Shown piece by piece: positions 39,701 through 54,900 of a DNA stretch of 64,000 nt. The notes under the pieces were generated by a model. That model was not told the DNA's origin. It ran no database searches and saw nothing but the letters and a program-made list of their open reading frames with translations. Each line of letters opens with the position of its first letter. Position 1 is the first letter of the stretch. A program made the translations under genes and the position numbers. Origin of the DNA: Amphibalanus amphitrite (lineage: Eukaryota; Arthropoda; Thecostraca; Balanomorpha; Balanidae); NCBI RefSeq assembly GCF_019059575.1, contig NW_024881853.1, positions 124,001-188,000 on the forward strand. Reading direction: 5' to 3'.

Positions 39701-42700
39701 TACCTACATTCCTAGTACTAATTAATATGTAAAAGGGTCCGAACATTTTTTTTATATGATATAGAATATAGATCATCGTGGTTACGCAAAGACCATTCTC
39801 ATTCTGCGAGTTATGTTTATATGTTTGTCAATTTTACTACGCATGTTGCGTCTCTTTTTTGCACAATTATCACATAAAATGCTTATCGTCTAGATGTATT
39901 AACCCGCGCCCCGCTGGGCTATTCAGCCATACGCGCCCTGCTGGGGGGGGGGGGCAGATTCTGCCCCCCCCCTGTCTAACTTCCGAACCGATGGTCGTAG
40001 AAAGACGGGGAAAACGGCAATCGAAAGCTCTCAAAAAGGCGGATCTTAAGAGCTCAAATTTTTTTGCTTAAGTAGGTCAGAGGTCAGGTCAAGGTCAGGT
40101 CAAGGGTACAAAATGCAAGTTTCTACAGTATCGGCCTTGCACCGTAGTTGCCGAAGAATGGACTGAGACTGATTGCCAAAAACGTGTTCTTAGACTACCA
40201 AGACCATATTCGTTGCACACAATGTCATTCAAAGGTCAAGGTCAAGGTCAGGTCAGGTCAGGTCAGGTCACCAAAAACAAAATAAAGAAAAGGGCATGTG
40301 CGACACATGTTTTATGGGTCATTTTACTCATGGAATTCAATAGGCACACTCAATAAAGTGATATGGACCACCTCTGGATGAATTTCAGGTCGAGGTCAGG
40401 TCAAGGTCAGGTCAAGTGAGGTCAAATTTTGAAGTTGGTTGTTAAGGCCTAAAAAGGTGTCCATCCGATGCAGTTTTTCACGGCGAATCGAATGGTGCTA
40501 TTTTTGTTTCCGTACGAGGTCTAGAACTTCCAAAAAAATCATTTTTCAAAAAAATTGTGTGTCGTGACGTCATAAAATTTTGAATAACTCCCACATTTTT
40601 GAACCGATTCTTCTAAAAATTGGTATGTAGGTTCACATAGACCACTTCTTTGACATATAATCCGTTTTTTTTATAAACTCAAAATTTTGGATTTTATAAA
40701 TATTTTCCCAAAAAAGTCAGTTTTTTGGAAAAATTTTTGCCAAAATCCAAAATTTTCAAAAAACCGAGATAGCCATTTGATAGACAAGGTAGAATCACGT
40801 ATAACCTTTTTTGTTACGTCTTGATTCCTTTAAAAATGAAGATGTTAGCGGCGTTTGAAATTTTGCCATTTTTGAGGCGAAAATGGCGGACATGACGTCA
40901 CTAAAACGTCAATTTCTCAAAAATTTTCCGACGGATTTCGCTCAAATTTTCAGGGAACGTGTCAAATTGATGTATGATAAAATACTGAAAGTTTGACGTC
41001 GCTTGCGTAACGCGTTTAGAAGTTATTGGCGAAAAACGGGAGGGGGGCAGATTCTGCCCCCCCCCCCCCAGCGGGGCGCGGGTTAAGACTACCGGCACCG
41101 GCAGAAGTTTGGTAAATTTCAGTTTTTTTCATTCTTTATGATTCATGAGCCCGAATCATAGGTCGACCAATGAACATTTTATGAACGAATCTCGTCTTCC
41201 GAAATGAGGTATAAACGCCAAATATCAGTGTCCGTCGTGTCATTCATTCGTACCATATGATAACGGGAAAAGTTTACCATCAACGAATGGCAGACCTTGT
41301 GACTTTTGCGAGTTCAGTCTTAAGTGTAAGCCATGTTGTCAGGCTGTATTGAAGCTACACCGACACACTTGAGGATATCGGGCAAAGTTTGGTCGACCCA
41401 GCCGCAATCTCAGAGAAAGCTTGGTGGTCTGACGGGACGTCAGGGCTTCTCTCGAGCCATATCTCACTCTTTGGAGCGATTGAGAGGGCCTTTCCCGGCT
41501 GAGTTGGTCTGTCCAGTTGACTGCACCCCATCGCCAGCAGTGCCGTGGACGATTTTAGCCGACTTTGAACGTTGGTTCGAAGCGGTGACCCGGATATGGG
41601 GGCGGGGCGGAAGGGTGGGGAGAGGTTAATCCTCGCCCTGGCAGGGGGGGTCGATGCGACCTCCCCTAAGGTTTTTCGAAGATAGCGTATAAACGGCGGC
41701 GCGCAGCGCCGCCAAATTTGACACAGCCTATGGGGCAACCTTTTTACATATCACCTGAAAATTTCAGGTCCGAGTGACCTAGGGTCAGGTCACCAGATCA
41801 GAAAAACCGGTACAAGGTCATGGTCAAATTTCAATTTTCTTTTTGCACCTGTCCAACTCACAGTTTTGGACTGATTTCCTTCAAACTTTCACGATGTTCT
41901 AAGTTCATCGAGTTGTATAACATATAGTTCGGGTTTTTTGAGGTCACTGACCTGAGGTCAGTTAGAGGTCATTGCGTCGTAATGTTAAGCCTATGTAAAT
42001 TACTAAATTCGGAAAATACTGGAGATATCCGCTTCGTTCCAACACTTTTGTGCTTTGAAACCACAGTACTTAACAGCAGGTCACTTGGTGCTTCTTTGTT
42101 TGGTGTACGGGGACCCGCAGTTGCTACTGTACACGAACCCCAAGTCTAACCGTCTGTCCTGTCCAGTAACAACCGATAACATTGATATCGACTGCTGGTC
42201 CCTGTACAAGAGCAGCTGAGGTTTCCTGTGAGTACCCTCTGACAGCTTATCGTTGTTCCCTGTGAGGGTGCTGGGACAATTTACTCAGGGTCACTGTACA
42301 GTAGCAACTGCGGGTCCCTGTACTTATCCATGGGTCAGGTCAAATGAGGTCAACTGAGGTCAAATACTTCGCGACTTGCATTGGCTGGACATTCACCACC
42401 TTGTCAGGTATCATCGGATTTGTATGGTGCATTCTGTCGTCACCACAGGAAGACCAGAAGCTATTGCGAGCACGATAGGGCACACAGCAGAGCACACGTA
42501 CCAGACGCGTACTGTAGGCCACCATGCGTTGCCCAGGATACGCACTGAGGCGGGACGTCGACGCCTGTGCTATGGCGCTGTCAGAGACTACGATCGTCTG
42601 CCGTTCCGTGTCGACGCGAGAGGCTTTAGGCGCTGCCTGCGACGGTATCTCTTGAGAGAGCAAAATGGTTGTGGGTAGAGTAAGTGGATCTTGGCCTGTC

Positions 42701-45700
42701 AATACTGCCTATAAGCCTATACCATTCTTATTTTATCAAGATGACGAGTGGCAATGAAAACCCATGCTTTATGGATTTGTCGTAAATAAAGAATCTGAAT
42801 CTGAATCTGAATCTTAAATGACGTTTTTGCCAATAACTTGGCACATAATGACGCTAGAGCTTAAAAATGGTATCATTGTGTTCCTGGTGATCAGCCAAAT
42901 CTAATGATATGCGATATGATGCAATTTGGTTAACTTGAACTTAATTTATAAATTTAAGTTTACTTAAAATTTAAGAAAAAAACTTTAAGTACACTTAAGC
43001 AAGCTAAAAAGTATATCATTCGACGCGCCTTGACGTGCTGAGCTCACTGGTGCTTTTCTTTTTGCTCTATCTTAATTAGTTATAAAAGTTATAAGCAAAA
43101 AACTTTTGACCTGTTTTTAGCGAAATTTTTACATTTATACCCCCAAAACCCCCCTAAATATTGACCTAGAGCAACCAAATTTGCACGGGGGCGAGAACTC
43201 CAAGGGGCCCACCTACCTACGAAATTTGGTGTTTCTAGGTGCCATAGGAGCCAATCGCGAGGGGGGTCGCATCGACCCCCCCCCTGCCAGGCCGTGTTAT
43301 GAAAAATGCCCTGCCAGGGCGAGGGTTAAGGGCCCCGGTGGAGAGTGAGGTAAGGGAGGGACTACAGGGAGGAAGGAGGGGATCGGATACAGCGTGAGCA
43401 GCGCTGCGATGGTGGTGGGAATTCATACGCTGGCGGCGTACAGATTTCGGGCTGGGCTTTCCAACTTCTCTTACCACAAATCACGCATACAAGTTGATAA
43501 CAGCGTCCCATACAGCTCGCTTTAAATGTCCCAGTGTCCACATGACTCTTTATGTCGTTTGGTCAGGCATGGTACGACTACAAGCTGACCTGGTCACCTG
43601 ATCACTACGGCGGAGTGGAGATGCTGCACGTGCCCTCCGACCACATCTGGAGACCCGACATTGTGCTCTATAACAAGTAAGCGGCTAGATGAAGTCACTT
43701 TTTTCCGCGTAACGGTTTTGCTCGTGATTTATGAGACAATCATATAAGTTCGTATCTTGTACGTGTGAGTTTTTGAAAGTAAGTACAGCTTACATGCTTC
43801 GCATTCAGTTACCTTATGAGCTTCTACTATGTGTCTAAATAATTTGTAATTATATTTTGGACATTGGAATCGCATGCGCATTTTGAAGGTCATTTGTTTT
43901 TATCTATTGCTGCTTGCATTCGCGTGGAGAGAACAGCCGTAAACCAAACGTGCCTTTGTGTGTTACATAGTGTAACAGAGTTCTGGATTATTGTTGTGGC
44001 TCGTCACCTCTGATCGTGTGAAAGAGCAGTTGTTTTAGCTGATAAATGACATCGGAGTTCCCGATTCATTTTTAGCAATTGCTTTGTTAAATGCAGTGCA
44101 AATTTTACGTTCGAAGTAAGCAAATTTAAAGGAGAATTAGGATGCAATTCCCTTACTAATTTGTATCTCAAATAACAAGCAAAATAAATGCTGCTCAATA
44201 AATACTTATTGAAACAATGTTTCCTCTTTCAGTTGCCATGCCTAGCATTTGATCGGCGCTATTGTTATACGGCCGTTCTAGTTAATGACGGAGAGACGAT
44301 CCTCGAGCATCCAAACGAGCCGAGTTTATAAGGTGCCGAGGATAGTCTATTAGCTTGAAAAATCGCAACTAATTTAACTTCGTTAAGAAAAATGCTGATT
44401 TAAGAACCATTAGGTTATTTTCGAGCCTGTCGGCTACCCAGGCTCTGTGAAATATGGGCCAACTACGGGCCACACGTCACCAGCGGGCCAAGTTGGGCTG
44501 CCCCGGCCGTCTCCCGTTTGGTCGACGGCTGTCCTGGGGCGGCCGGGGCGCGAGTTTCCTAAGTGTGGAACTGCCCATACCTAGGGTCTCTGATTGGCGT
44601 AAGCTTCGCCAAGATGACGTTACAGGCTGTGACGTCATGGCTCACAGTCGGCCTACCAATCGCTGCACGATTATAGGCTAGCGGCGCGCGGCACTAGCGC
44701 CCCTGGTGTTATTATGGGAAGTTGAGCAATACATTGAAATCTAATACGTAGCTTGTGTTGGAAACAATTACGTATTACTAAGGCGTCAATGTCTCACAAA
44801 TTAATTCGTCCATGCTCCTCAAATTTTGCAAAGTGACCTTATATTGTGCGTCATAAGGTACTACGCTTCAAACAATCAGCACACAGCACCAGCCAGGCAC
44901 TGTTGCAAGTAGCGAGCAGTTAGGTAAGTGGCGGCAGGTGGCGCTACCATCTCCAGCATCGGTCCAGATGGCGTCACTCACTATCCGCACTATAGATCCG
45001 CACTACCTGCTAATAAAATAAATAATAAATCCGCTAATAATCTGGCCAATAAGTCTGCTAATAATAAATCCGCACTACCTGCTAATCTGTGTCCTATTGG
45101 TGTCAAACATCATTCAACGCCGACAGGCAGTATCACCAGCCGTAATACTGAAGACATTTACTCAATGCTGAAGCGAAACGCAGTGCACAAACCCCACCGA
45201 CAAAACTCAAGCACCTCGTAGGAGATATGTTTCCAAGGTGGGCCAATGCACGAACGACAACTGAAATAACACCGGTTATATATTCACGTAGAACAAGTTG
45301 CTATTTCTCTAACTAGGGAACTCGCTAAAATTAAGACTGGCTAAATATTTACGCAGGATAACTGGCTCCGCCTCTTCGCCAACTTAAGGACCCGCCAATC
45401 CATGCACCTAGCCGCCAGCGCCAGCTGATGACGTCACTCGAACGGGCGACGGTATGAATAGTTCCACACTTAGGAAACTCGCGGCCGGGGCGGCACTCCG
45501 GCGCCACCGCCCGCCGACGCCAGTGTTTTCAGCCCGCCCCAGTCACCAGAGCACAGCGGGCCGCGCCAGGCGGCATCTGAGTTATGTGACCGCAACCGGC
45601 GCCGCCCCGACCCGGGGCTTCAAGGAAATCGGACACGAACATAAACCAGCTGGTCGGCCGCCTTATCTCTCCCCTACCGCCGACACAGAGTCTAGTCGCG

Positions 45701-48503
45701 TGGCACTGTAAAGCGTCGAGCCGTCCGTCCGACCGGCCGGCCGAGCCTTTGAAGTTTCCGAGTGGGGTTCGATTCGGCTCGCGTGGAGAGAAGCTCAGCG
45801 AGCAGCCGACCGGAGCTGGTCCAGCAGCCCGAATTGATATTACACGGAGCTTCAGAGGCTGATCTAAGACGCTGCCCAACTCTGCTTTGGCTACAGTGTT
45901 CAAACATCTCACAAGCTACACGAAAGTTATGCATTTTTTCCGCTCACCTTTAAACAGTTTGCCAGTATCTCGGGCCGGGTCGGAGGCTCTGTTGAAATCC
46001 CAGCTGTCTCTCTCCGCTAATGAACGAGTGTCGTTCTCGGGGCGAGGCTCGTTATCGAGACACAATGAGGCCGCTGCTTCGCCCCCTCCCTCGTTAAGCA
46101 GGCGCCGGGCGGGCTCCACGGCACCGCTGGCTTCTGAGCAGCTCTCGGTGTCCGCAACAGAGCTGAACTGGCTCGTCCGGACGCTGAGCCGGGCCGTAGC
46201 CGGGGGCTAAACACGCCCCACCGCTTCTCCGAACTCAGAGATAGGGAAGACGCTCGGACAGTTACTGCAGGCATCTGATACAAACTTCTCTATCAAGAGG
46301 ATTATGTGCATTTAGGAAATTTGTTACGTTGCTATGCAGTTAGTTTTCTACTTTTCTGGCAGAGCTGTCTTTCTCAAAGAGTCACCCTCTTTTTCTGATC
46401 ATACCAGTGAAGAACGCCGGATCAATTGATTATCCAATTTTCTTGAGATCGACACCGATTACGAAGCATTCATCGTCACTTATCTGGATAATGAGATTGT
46501 CGCTGCCTCTGACGTACTCACTTAGATAAGCGTCTCCGGCAGAGTTCACCATCTTTGAAAGCGTCATTTCGTCTCTGAGAGCGTTCTTTTGCATTTGAGG
46601 GCGTCCTTTTGCATCCGAAGGCGTCATTTCGTCTCCAATGTGTCCATGTTCAATGTCCGTTCTTTACCCTAAGGGCTAAGCTCATGAAGGTAAGACGCTG
46701 TTTTAGATGCGTGAGCGCACTGCTCGTGTAGCGGCTCGCCTACTTCCGAGTTCCAACTACGACTTTTCAACTACCTACTTCAGTGCCAATATGTTTTCGG
46801 AGATTTTTGGTTTTATGTTGATTGAGTCTATCCAAATCTGAGACCTGCATCAGTCTACAAGAAATGCCTCTGATTCTCTGAACCTAAAAAGCATTCGTTT
46901 TATCTTGTACAGAACCCCACTCAAAGAGCATCTTTTCGTCTCCTATAAAGCAGCCATTGTCTCCCATCGAGCTTCTTTCTGTCTCTGAGAGCGCCCTTCT
47001 CCGTCTTTCCCTGTCTCCCACTGCCCTTTCACTGGTATTTCGCCCTGCCGCTGTCAGCATCGGCTCAGGCTCGCCACCTCTTGTGCGACTCGGACTAATC
47101 GCATTCATTAATTCGCCGCGACGTCACATCCATTGTGCCCCGACGCCTACTGACCCCCCCCCCCCTTCCCCCTCCAGCACGGGCGACCGATCCCCTGATG
47201 TGATTGGCGGTACAATTTCCCTGCGATCAGCAGAATTGTCCATCAGGGTGATAAGAGATGGCATTAGTGAGTGCGCTCTTCAGGTTAAATACTTAGGCTT
47301 GTTAGACGCGAATAGACCGGTAATTGTTTACTTCACCAGTCACTCACTGTTGCAAATGGCGTGCCATAGAAAACATAAATACATGCAAAGCATTATCAGC
47401 CGCTGTCGTTATAGATATAGGAATATCTGCCTTATTTTGTTCTTTATTTTGGTTTATTAGCATTTTGTTCACAATATATGTTTCTTAGAAGCATGCTCAT
47501 GAACTGGGATGCAGAACAATGCGCACAGCTGTAAGTACTCAAGGAAAGCATGTGCAAGGATAATTGATCTCCGGTGCAGGCAGCGTCTGGTAACCAGGGC
47601 GGGTCGGGCGCTCCCAGTGGGTCAATACCCCGTGCAGGTCGGGGCCGCCACAGTACCCTCTACACACGGGGCGAGCCGACTGCCGGCCACAGGACACTGG
47701 CGGCCCGGCCCGGTTCTGATTGTTTCCGCCACGGCACACACACGGTGCAGAGAACAAATGCGCCACCATATCCGATACGGACAGCCACCGATATTGGCGA
47801 GGTCGTGGCGGCCGTACCCGATGCTGGCGATACTTGATCGCATAAAAGATGCCGAGAGTGCGGGGCTGAATTCGGGCTGATTTTAGACAGTGCTTTCCTA
47901 AAACTGTGAGGGCGATATTCTAATCGTTGTCTTGCAGTTTTCAATCAATATTGGCGTTGTCGGTATGTAAGTACTGTAACCGTCCATGCTGAGCGCTCCA
48001 TTGCTGCTTATCCAGGCATATCTTATTAAGTCTGACCCACCCGTAGCAGTATTTCATTGTCGTAACCGACAGCGTCAGTGGAAACGAAGAGTTCGGTGGC
48101 GTTGCCATCCCAGCACCGTGATCTCCCTGCCGTCTCTGGGTGCGGCCCCTGGTAATCAGCCCGAAGTTTACAATTGCGTGTCTCAACGCAGAAAGTTTAC
48201 CACAAACTTGGTAATTGTGATTTGTTGTAAACATGATGCGTCATTGTTTTCCTATCTAACGCCATTTCAAGTCCACAAGACCGAATTTCAATAATGCGCT
48301 TTTGCCAATAAAGAGTTTGCATAATGCATACCAATTAGCACAGATAACAGTAGTACTACTGTACTGTACTACTGTTATCTGTGCAATTAGTTACCAGACA
48401 TAATTAGTTAACGTCAAATAATATGATCATGCTATGTTGCTGCTGTGGGTGTCCTCTGCTTCTGTCTATCTGTCTACTTTTTCCCACCTCTGTCTTTTCT
48501 CTC

Positions 48504-48583
<80 letters not shown>

Positions 48584-50497
48584 TCTCTCTCTCTCATTGA
48601 TCACATTCTCAATCCGCCAACTAGTCTACACAGCCCCTCCTTTACCAGCAGCTTTCCTTCCTAAAACCAACAAACCCTCCGACACTGCCATCGCATCCGG
48701 TCTTCCTTTCAAGCGCTCCGGGTATAGCATCTCCACCCACGCCCCTCTCTTATCCTTTTATCCGAGCAAACTTGGCTCGACCGCACGGCCGTCCTCCATT
48801 CAGCAGTTTTATCTTGCCGCGCCATTGGCTGTTTTTATGACGACACTCGTCTCGGCCGGCCGGTGCTGCCTCGCCTCCCCGTCGGCACAGACCCGCTGCA
48901 AATCACGGCCACCCGACGACGGCACGACCGTATACCGGCAAACGACAGTCGTGGCGACGGCAGCGACGGCGCCGACGGGGCTCGGCGGCGGCTCTGGACA
49001 CCACAGCTGACCGCCCATCACATCTCTCCCTCAGCGCCGACGGCAATTTCGAGGTGACCCTGGCCACGAAGGCTACCCTCTACTATAACGGGCTGGTGGA
49101 ATGGGAGCCGCCGGCCATCTACAAGTCCTCGTGCGAGATCGACGTCGAGTACTTCCCGTTCGACGAGCAGACGTGCGTTATGAAGTTTGGCAGCTGGACC
49201 TACGACGGGTTTCAGGTGAGGAAACAGTGCTCTTTTTCTGTTGCGTAATGCGTATGCTTCCATTTATAAGGCGTGAATTCTTCCACAGATAAGAGTCCAT
49301 ATCTATAAGTTATAGAGCTCCAAATGCCGTCTTTGGAAATGCTTTGCTTTGATACAATACCACATTTCCCGTGAATTTCGACTGGACTCGTTGATAATCC
49401 TTGATTTTCTAGAGATCGTACAGGCAGCTGGGGGACAAATGTCTCAAAGATCCAACGATATCTTTCTTCCTAATTAATTTTCGGTGAACCTTTTCTTGGA
49501 TTGGTTTCTGACAACAGGGTTCTCTTGGAACAAACTATTAATGTTTGACGACTTTGAAGAAGGCAAATAGAAATGCTTGTTGAGCAAAGTTCAAATTACT
49601 TTACTAGAATTATTTTCATCTCGTCATTGCAATAACCTACAAGTGATTAGGTACAATCGAGAATGGCTGGGACACTGCGCCTTTTTTGAAGCGTGATTAG
49701 TGAATAATATTTTATAAGCTAGTTCAGCCTTACTGCGCTACGTAGCGTAAACACTATACATCCCCGCGCTGGTATGTAGCCAGCCTCCATTTCACTTGCC
49801 ATTATCACATGCTAGAAATGAGACACATAACATACCCCTCATAAAGGCAGCACGACCTCATTCGTAGTCAAACTTCTCCACACATTCCCGTCTGACTCCG
49901 GTCCAATTTCAGCACATAAGGCTGAAGGCACTGGCAGAGGCCCATAGGAGCAGAATACCGCCTCTCCGAGAGAGCCCCGGCCCGACACTCGACATGAACC
50001 ACTGACTTGTCAACGGGCCACCGGGAGATAAATGGTGGCTCCGGCGGGCTTCCGTGCCTCGTCAGGTTTCCCAAAGTCAGAGCACAATGAGTGATAGTCT
50101 CACAGAATGGAAGAAGCGGGTTTCTCGACAGTCTTGGTATCACTCAACATGTTTTCTTGACAGATTCTCTTCACAAGAATCAGACCAGCACGTCCTTGAA
50201 TTCCATACCACCGACGACTTCATTGCATTCCTGTCCATTGTCAACCAAACGCTACATTGAACAGCGCCTCTGACAGAGACAGCACACTGTCCAAAGCCTC
50301 TGGGGAATGGTAGCCGCCTGACCGGGGCGGATCGGAGCTGTGTCCAATGTGCTCCCAATTCCCTTCACTTGGCCGGGGCCCGCCTCTCAGGTCCCCTGGG
50401 TGCACCAACCCCAATAAGGTAAATCGACTACAGACACTTCTGAGACAGCGCAGTATTCGTATATCTAGGTACTGTTCGGCTGGAGCGGTTGTGTAAG

Positions 50498-50567
<70 letters not shown>

Positions 50568-50582
50568 GGAGGGAGAGAAAGA

Positions 50583-50644
<62 letters not shown>

Positions 50645-51914
50645 GGGGAGAGTGAGAGAGGAGAGAGTGAGAGAGGAGAGAGTGAAATAGAAGGATGAAA
50701 ATATAAAGAGAGACGAAAGATGAGGAAAAGGTGAGAAATTGAATTCTTACATCAATGTAAATGAAAGAGTAAGAGATAAACGACAGTGGCCACTTTTCCT
50801 CCACTATCGCCTTTCTGCGCCTCCCAACTGGCGGATGATCGAGGAGGTTCGAACGGCGCTGATACGGGCCAATTTCCACGCGCCTATCTGCTGATTGGGT
50901 TTGTCATCCGACCCCGTTCGGTGGCCGGCCGGGCGGTGACAGAATTCGGCCGGCGCCGCCGCCGACCGGGCCCTGGGCACGGTCCGCCCGTTTCTCGGCC
51001 GGTTTGGTATTCGGCGGCGGCCGCCGACCGTCGGGCCGGGCTGCCGTGGAATCTGATTGCCAGCTGCAGTCCGACGGCGACCCGCTCCCTGACGCTGACG
51101 TCGACGGCACGACTGAGGTCGACCACGGGCCCGCCGCTGCTCCAAGAGGCAAACACAAACACGGTCACCGCGCCGAACCGCACGCCGCGGAGCGGGCGCG
51201 CTCCGAGCCGACGGCGCAGATATTTGGGCGGGCGAGCGCCGAGATCGGTGGGGTCAGAACGATTGGATTTGGGGAACGGCCGCCATCCGGCGAAACCATC
51301 ACATTAGCATTTAGTCGAGCTTTGTTTCCCACAGCATTTATGTGGGGTTTTGCGTTTCCAAACCGAGTTAATGGATGCGTCAAATTGTATAGGTCACGAC
51401 TGAAAAAGCAGAACAAGCTTTCCAACAAATGTGGCGATATGTTTGGGCAACGTAAGCTGCGTGGCATCTGGATATTCGTAAGTGTTTGTTATTTTTCGCA
51501 AATCGTGCGTCTTTGATTTCTACCAGGCGAAATACCTACAACTTAAAGTACCTGTCCTGCCAACAAGTACCTGCTAAAACGTGCCATTTATTAATCTTTC
51601 CTCCTAGAATAACGGAATTACTAATTAATGCCTATTTTTAAAGTCTCAGTGTTGTTTACGTCCCGTGGCAGAGGCCCAGCTAAGCCCAGCAAGTGAAAAA
51701 GCTCGCTGTTCGCCTTGGTGATGAAAGTGGCTCTGAGTGCCAGCACAGGGTGGGTTTAATTAATACCTGTCAATAAATTAGCAGAAAACGCAAGCCATAT
51801 TCCAGCCGCTCTGGAAAATGCAGCCTCCAGCCAAGCCTTGTAACATAAGCTATAGTCGGTGTATAGGTAACTGAAACTTATCGAGACGGTCTGCGACTGA
51901 ACCGATGGAGAGAG

Positions 51915-51985
<71 letters not shown>

Positions 51986-54900
51986 GGGTGATGGGTGGGA
52001 GGGGGAGTAAGAGAGGGAGGGAGGGAGAGAGCGAGCGAGGAATCGAAGATGCAGGCGTATCAGGCTCTGGCATTTCACAACTTATGCATGGCTCCAGAGC
52101 GGCTCCAAGAAGAATTGCCACTCAAATGCAACATGCAAAGCGCATTGCTGACCCCTGAGCTCCAGAGAAATTGATGCCCGGCAGGCCCTGATAGATTGGT
52201 GCGCAGAATCACCCGATTTAGCGAATTTTATCCGACAATACTTGATTTAGAGTAGAAGACACCAAACTCCTACGTTTGGAAGTATTATGCCGATCCCTGT
52301 CACTTTTAAAACCTGATAATGAGCCACAGGTTTTGATTATATTTGAAATGATCTCGCAGTCGTCTACTATCTTTGTTGCAGGTGGATCTGCGTCACTTTG
52401 ACGAGATCGAGGGCCAGGATCTGGTGAAGAGAGGGGTGGATCTGTCCGAGTTCTACATGTCTGTGGAGTGGGACATACTGGACGTCCCAGCAGTCAGGTG
52501 AGACGTATGAACCAAATGGGGTGTAAGTACTGGGCACCTGGCAGCAGACACTAGACAGTTTGGGAACAGAGCCTCACCTTACCTAGCATGCTCATTACAA
52601 TTTTTAATTTGTGTTCATCTTGCCTTGACTTCGGTGCCAAAAGTAGCTCCCAACAATCACATTTGTTCAGCTCAGCTTTCACGACGATTCCGCTTTGTGA
52701 ATGCACATGGTGAAGAGCATCCGTCCCGATTTTCTTTTTCTTTTCCTTTGGCATTTTACGGACTGACACTGGGACAGACCGGCAGACTGACTTGGGGCGG
52801 GCCGGGGGCTGACACGGGGGCGGGCCGCCGTCAGCGTCTGCTGATGGATGTCGTGTCTCAGACCGGTGCCCGGAGCGACGCGTTAATCAAAACCGATCGA
52901 CCCAGTACCCCCAGCTCGCCGCGGCGCTGCGGCTGTGGCGGCGGGCACGGCCCAGCGCGGCGGCCAGCACTGACAGCACAATTATGGTGGCTCCCAGAGC
53001 AATAACTTTTAGATATGTTCATACTTTCACGAACTCTCTTTGAGCTCGCCTCTGGTGCATTAGTTTTTCTCAAAGTGATTTATATGAAACAATATCCACG
53101 AATTTCTTATGTCCTTTCTTACATCAAAACTTCTCGTCGATTTCTGTAATCTCTTTCCTGGCTTGAAAAAAAATCGAATTATACCCTTAGTCTTCCTCTC
53201 GTCTCCCAAACATCGCGTTCCGACCTCTTAACTTCAAAACGTTAATCACAGGATCACACAGCTCCGATACCCGTCCCTGTGGACAGCGTCACGGGCGTGT
53301 TTCTGTTCCCGGCACTGGTGACTTGTTTATAAGGAGACCACTGTCCGTCGGTCGACTGCCGGCCAGACCCAGGGGTGCCGCTGGCGCGGCTGGGGGCCAC
53401 AGGCAGCCCGCCCATCCCCAACACCGGGAGAGTGGCTCGGTGTCCCCATTCGCGCACCAATGGATGTCCGGACGTGGCCGCTGGGCTCCCATCCGGATTC
53501 TTGCGGACACGGACCGATAAAGGCACAAAAAACGGCCCCAGGGTGACCGAGATACAGCCACCAGAGAGCAGAGAGCTGGGGTGGGGAGGGTCCGGGGGAA
53601 TCGCACCACGCCACAGCAGGCAACAGAGGGGGAGGGCAGCAGTTCATCGACCAGTGGGAGCAGCCGTACGCGAATAGGCGGACGTGGGATAACATAAGAT
53701 GTGCATCACTCCCTTTCTTAGCCGTGCAAAATTCGTTGTTTTTTTTTTTAACGCGGTGGCAACATGATTCGTGTATGTTTCAATCAAACAGTAGGATATC
53801 ATATGAGCGTTGAAACAACCTTATGTTTAAGGACACATCGAATCATAAATAAAGCTTTTGGTTCTTCTCTCATGATTACCGGTTTGTGCGAGGTCACATG
53901 AGGTATTATTATTATTATTATTATTATGTCAAACATCCACCAACCACAGAACAGTGGGCATTACGGTGGCATAGCACAAACAGACGCACACATGCATACA
54001 ATTTCACACATATTCATATATGAACACTTAATCGACTAACACAATATTCGGCGCAGTGTGAAGCAATCCATACGCGAAGATATAAATAACCATGTGTCTC
54101 ATGTATGACAATTAAACTGTGTGCTCCTTTGTTTGAAGATATTTAATCAATTCCTTTTTAGATGCACTTCTTATCTGTGTCGGCAAACTGTTCCACAATT
54201 TTGAACCCTGGTATGATAAGGAGCGTTTTAAGAAGTCAGTTTTAGGAGCAATAAGATCAAGGTTACAAGCCTGTCTCGTATTACGTTCCGATTTCCTGGT
54301 CCTAAAGAGGGATGAAAGTAACGGCGACATGGTTTCTGGATAGAGTAGGCACTGGCGAACAACGGTGAGGACAGCAATGTTGCATTCCAACTCGAGGTCA
54401 CCGCGCCATGCAATATTTTGATGTTCTCTACCTGCGATGCGCCGCGCAAATTTGACAATTTTTGATATTCTCTTCCTCTGAGCCAGACCACATGTGCCCC
54501 AAAGAGACACACAGAAGCGAAGATGAGGAAGAACTAGAGCATTTATCAATAATACGATGGTTTTGGGAGGTAACACATGACGAAGGTGACTTAGGCGGAT
54601 TAACATGCCTATACATCGGCCTACGACGCTGTCAATATGACTGCTCCAGGTGAAACAACTGTCTATTGTCACGCCTAGACTCACCAATGTACTTTTGACG
54701 GGTATCACAACATCAAAGATAGTAATGCTCCGCAAGTTGATTCGCCTCAAAATAGTTTTAGAGCCAAAAACAGCTACTTGTGATTTACTGACATTGATCG
54801 TCAGGCGATTTCGAGAGAACCATACACGAAGCCTGTTCAGCAATGTTTGAAGACGATTTATAATGTCATCAATGTCTTGAGGTTTACCTGAAACAATTAT

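Larger units (their letters stand above)
41626..43329. mobile_element. TTAA-flanked element, family G, carrying a MITE and a LINE 3' end
   Basis: Left end TTAA-TCCTCGCCCTGGCAGGGG, right end CTGCCAGGGCGAGGG-TTAA. Cores GTCGATGCGAC and GTCGCATCGAC match. Two younger insertions interrupt it (42105-42323 and about 42366-42814). It ends about 240 bases before exon 3. Confidence 0.82.

Noticed and set aside
40230..40270. GGTCA pentamer runs as a CRISPR-like or satellite array
   Set aside because: The runs are only a few units long, have no spacers and occur inside transposons of a eukaryotic genome.
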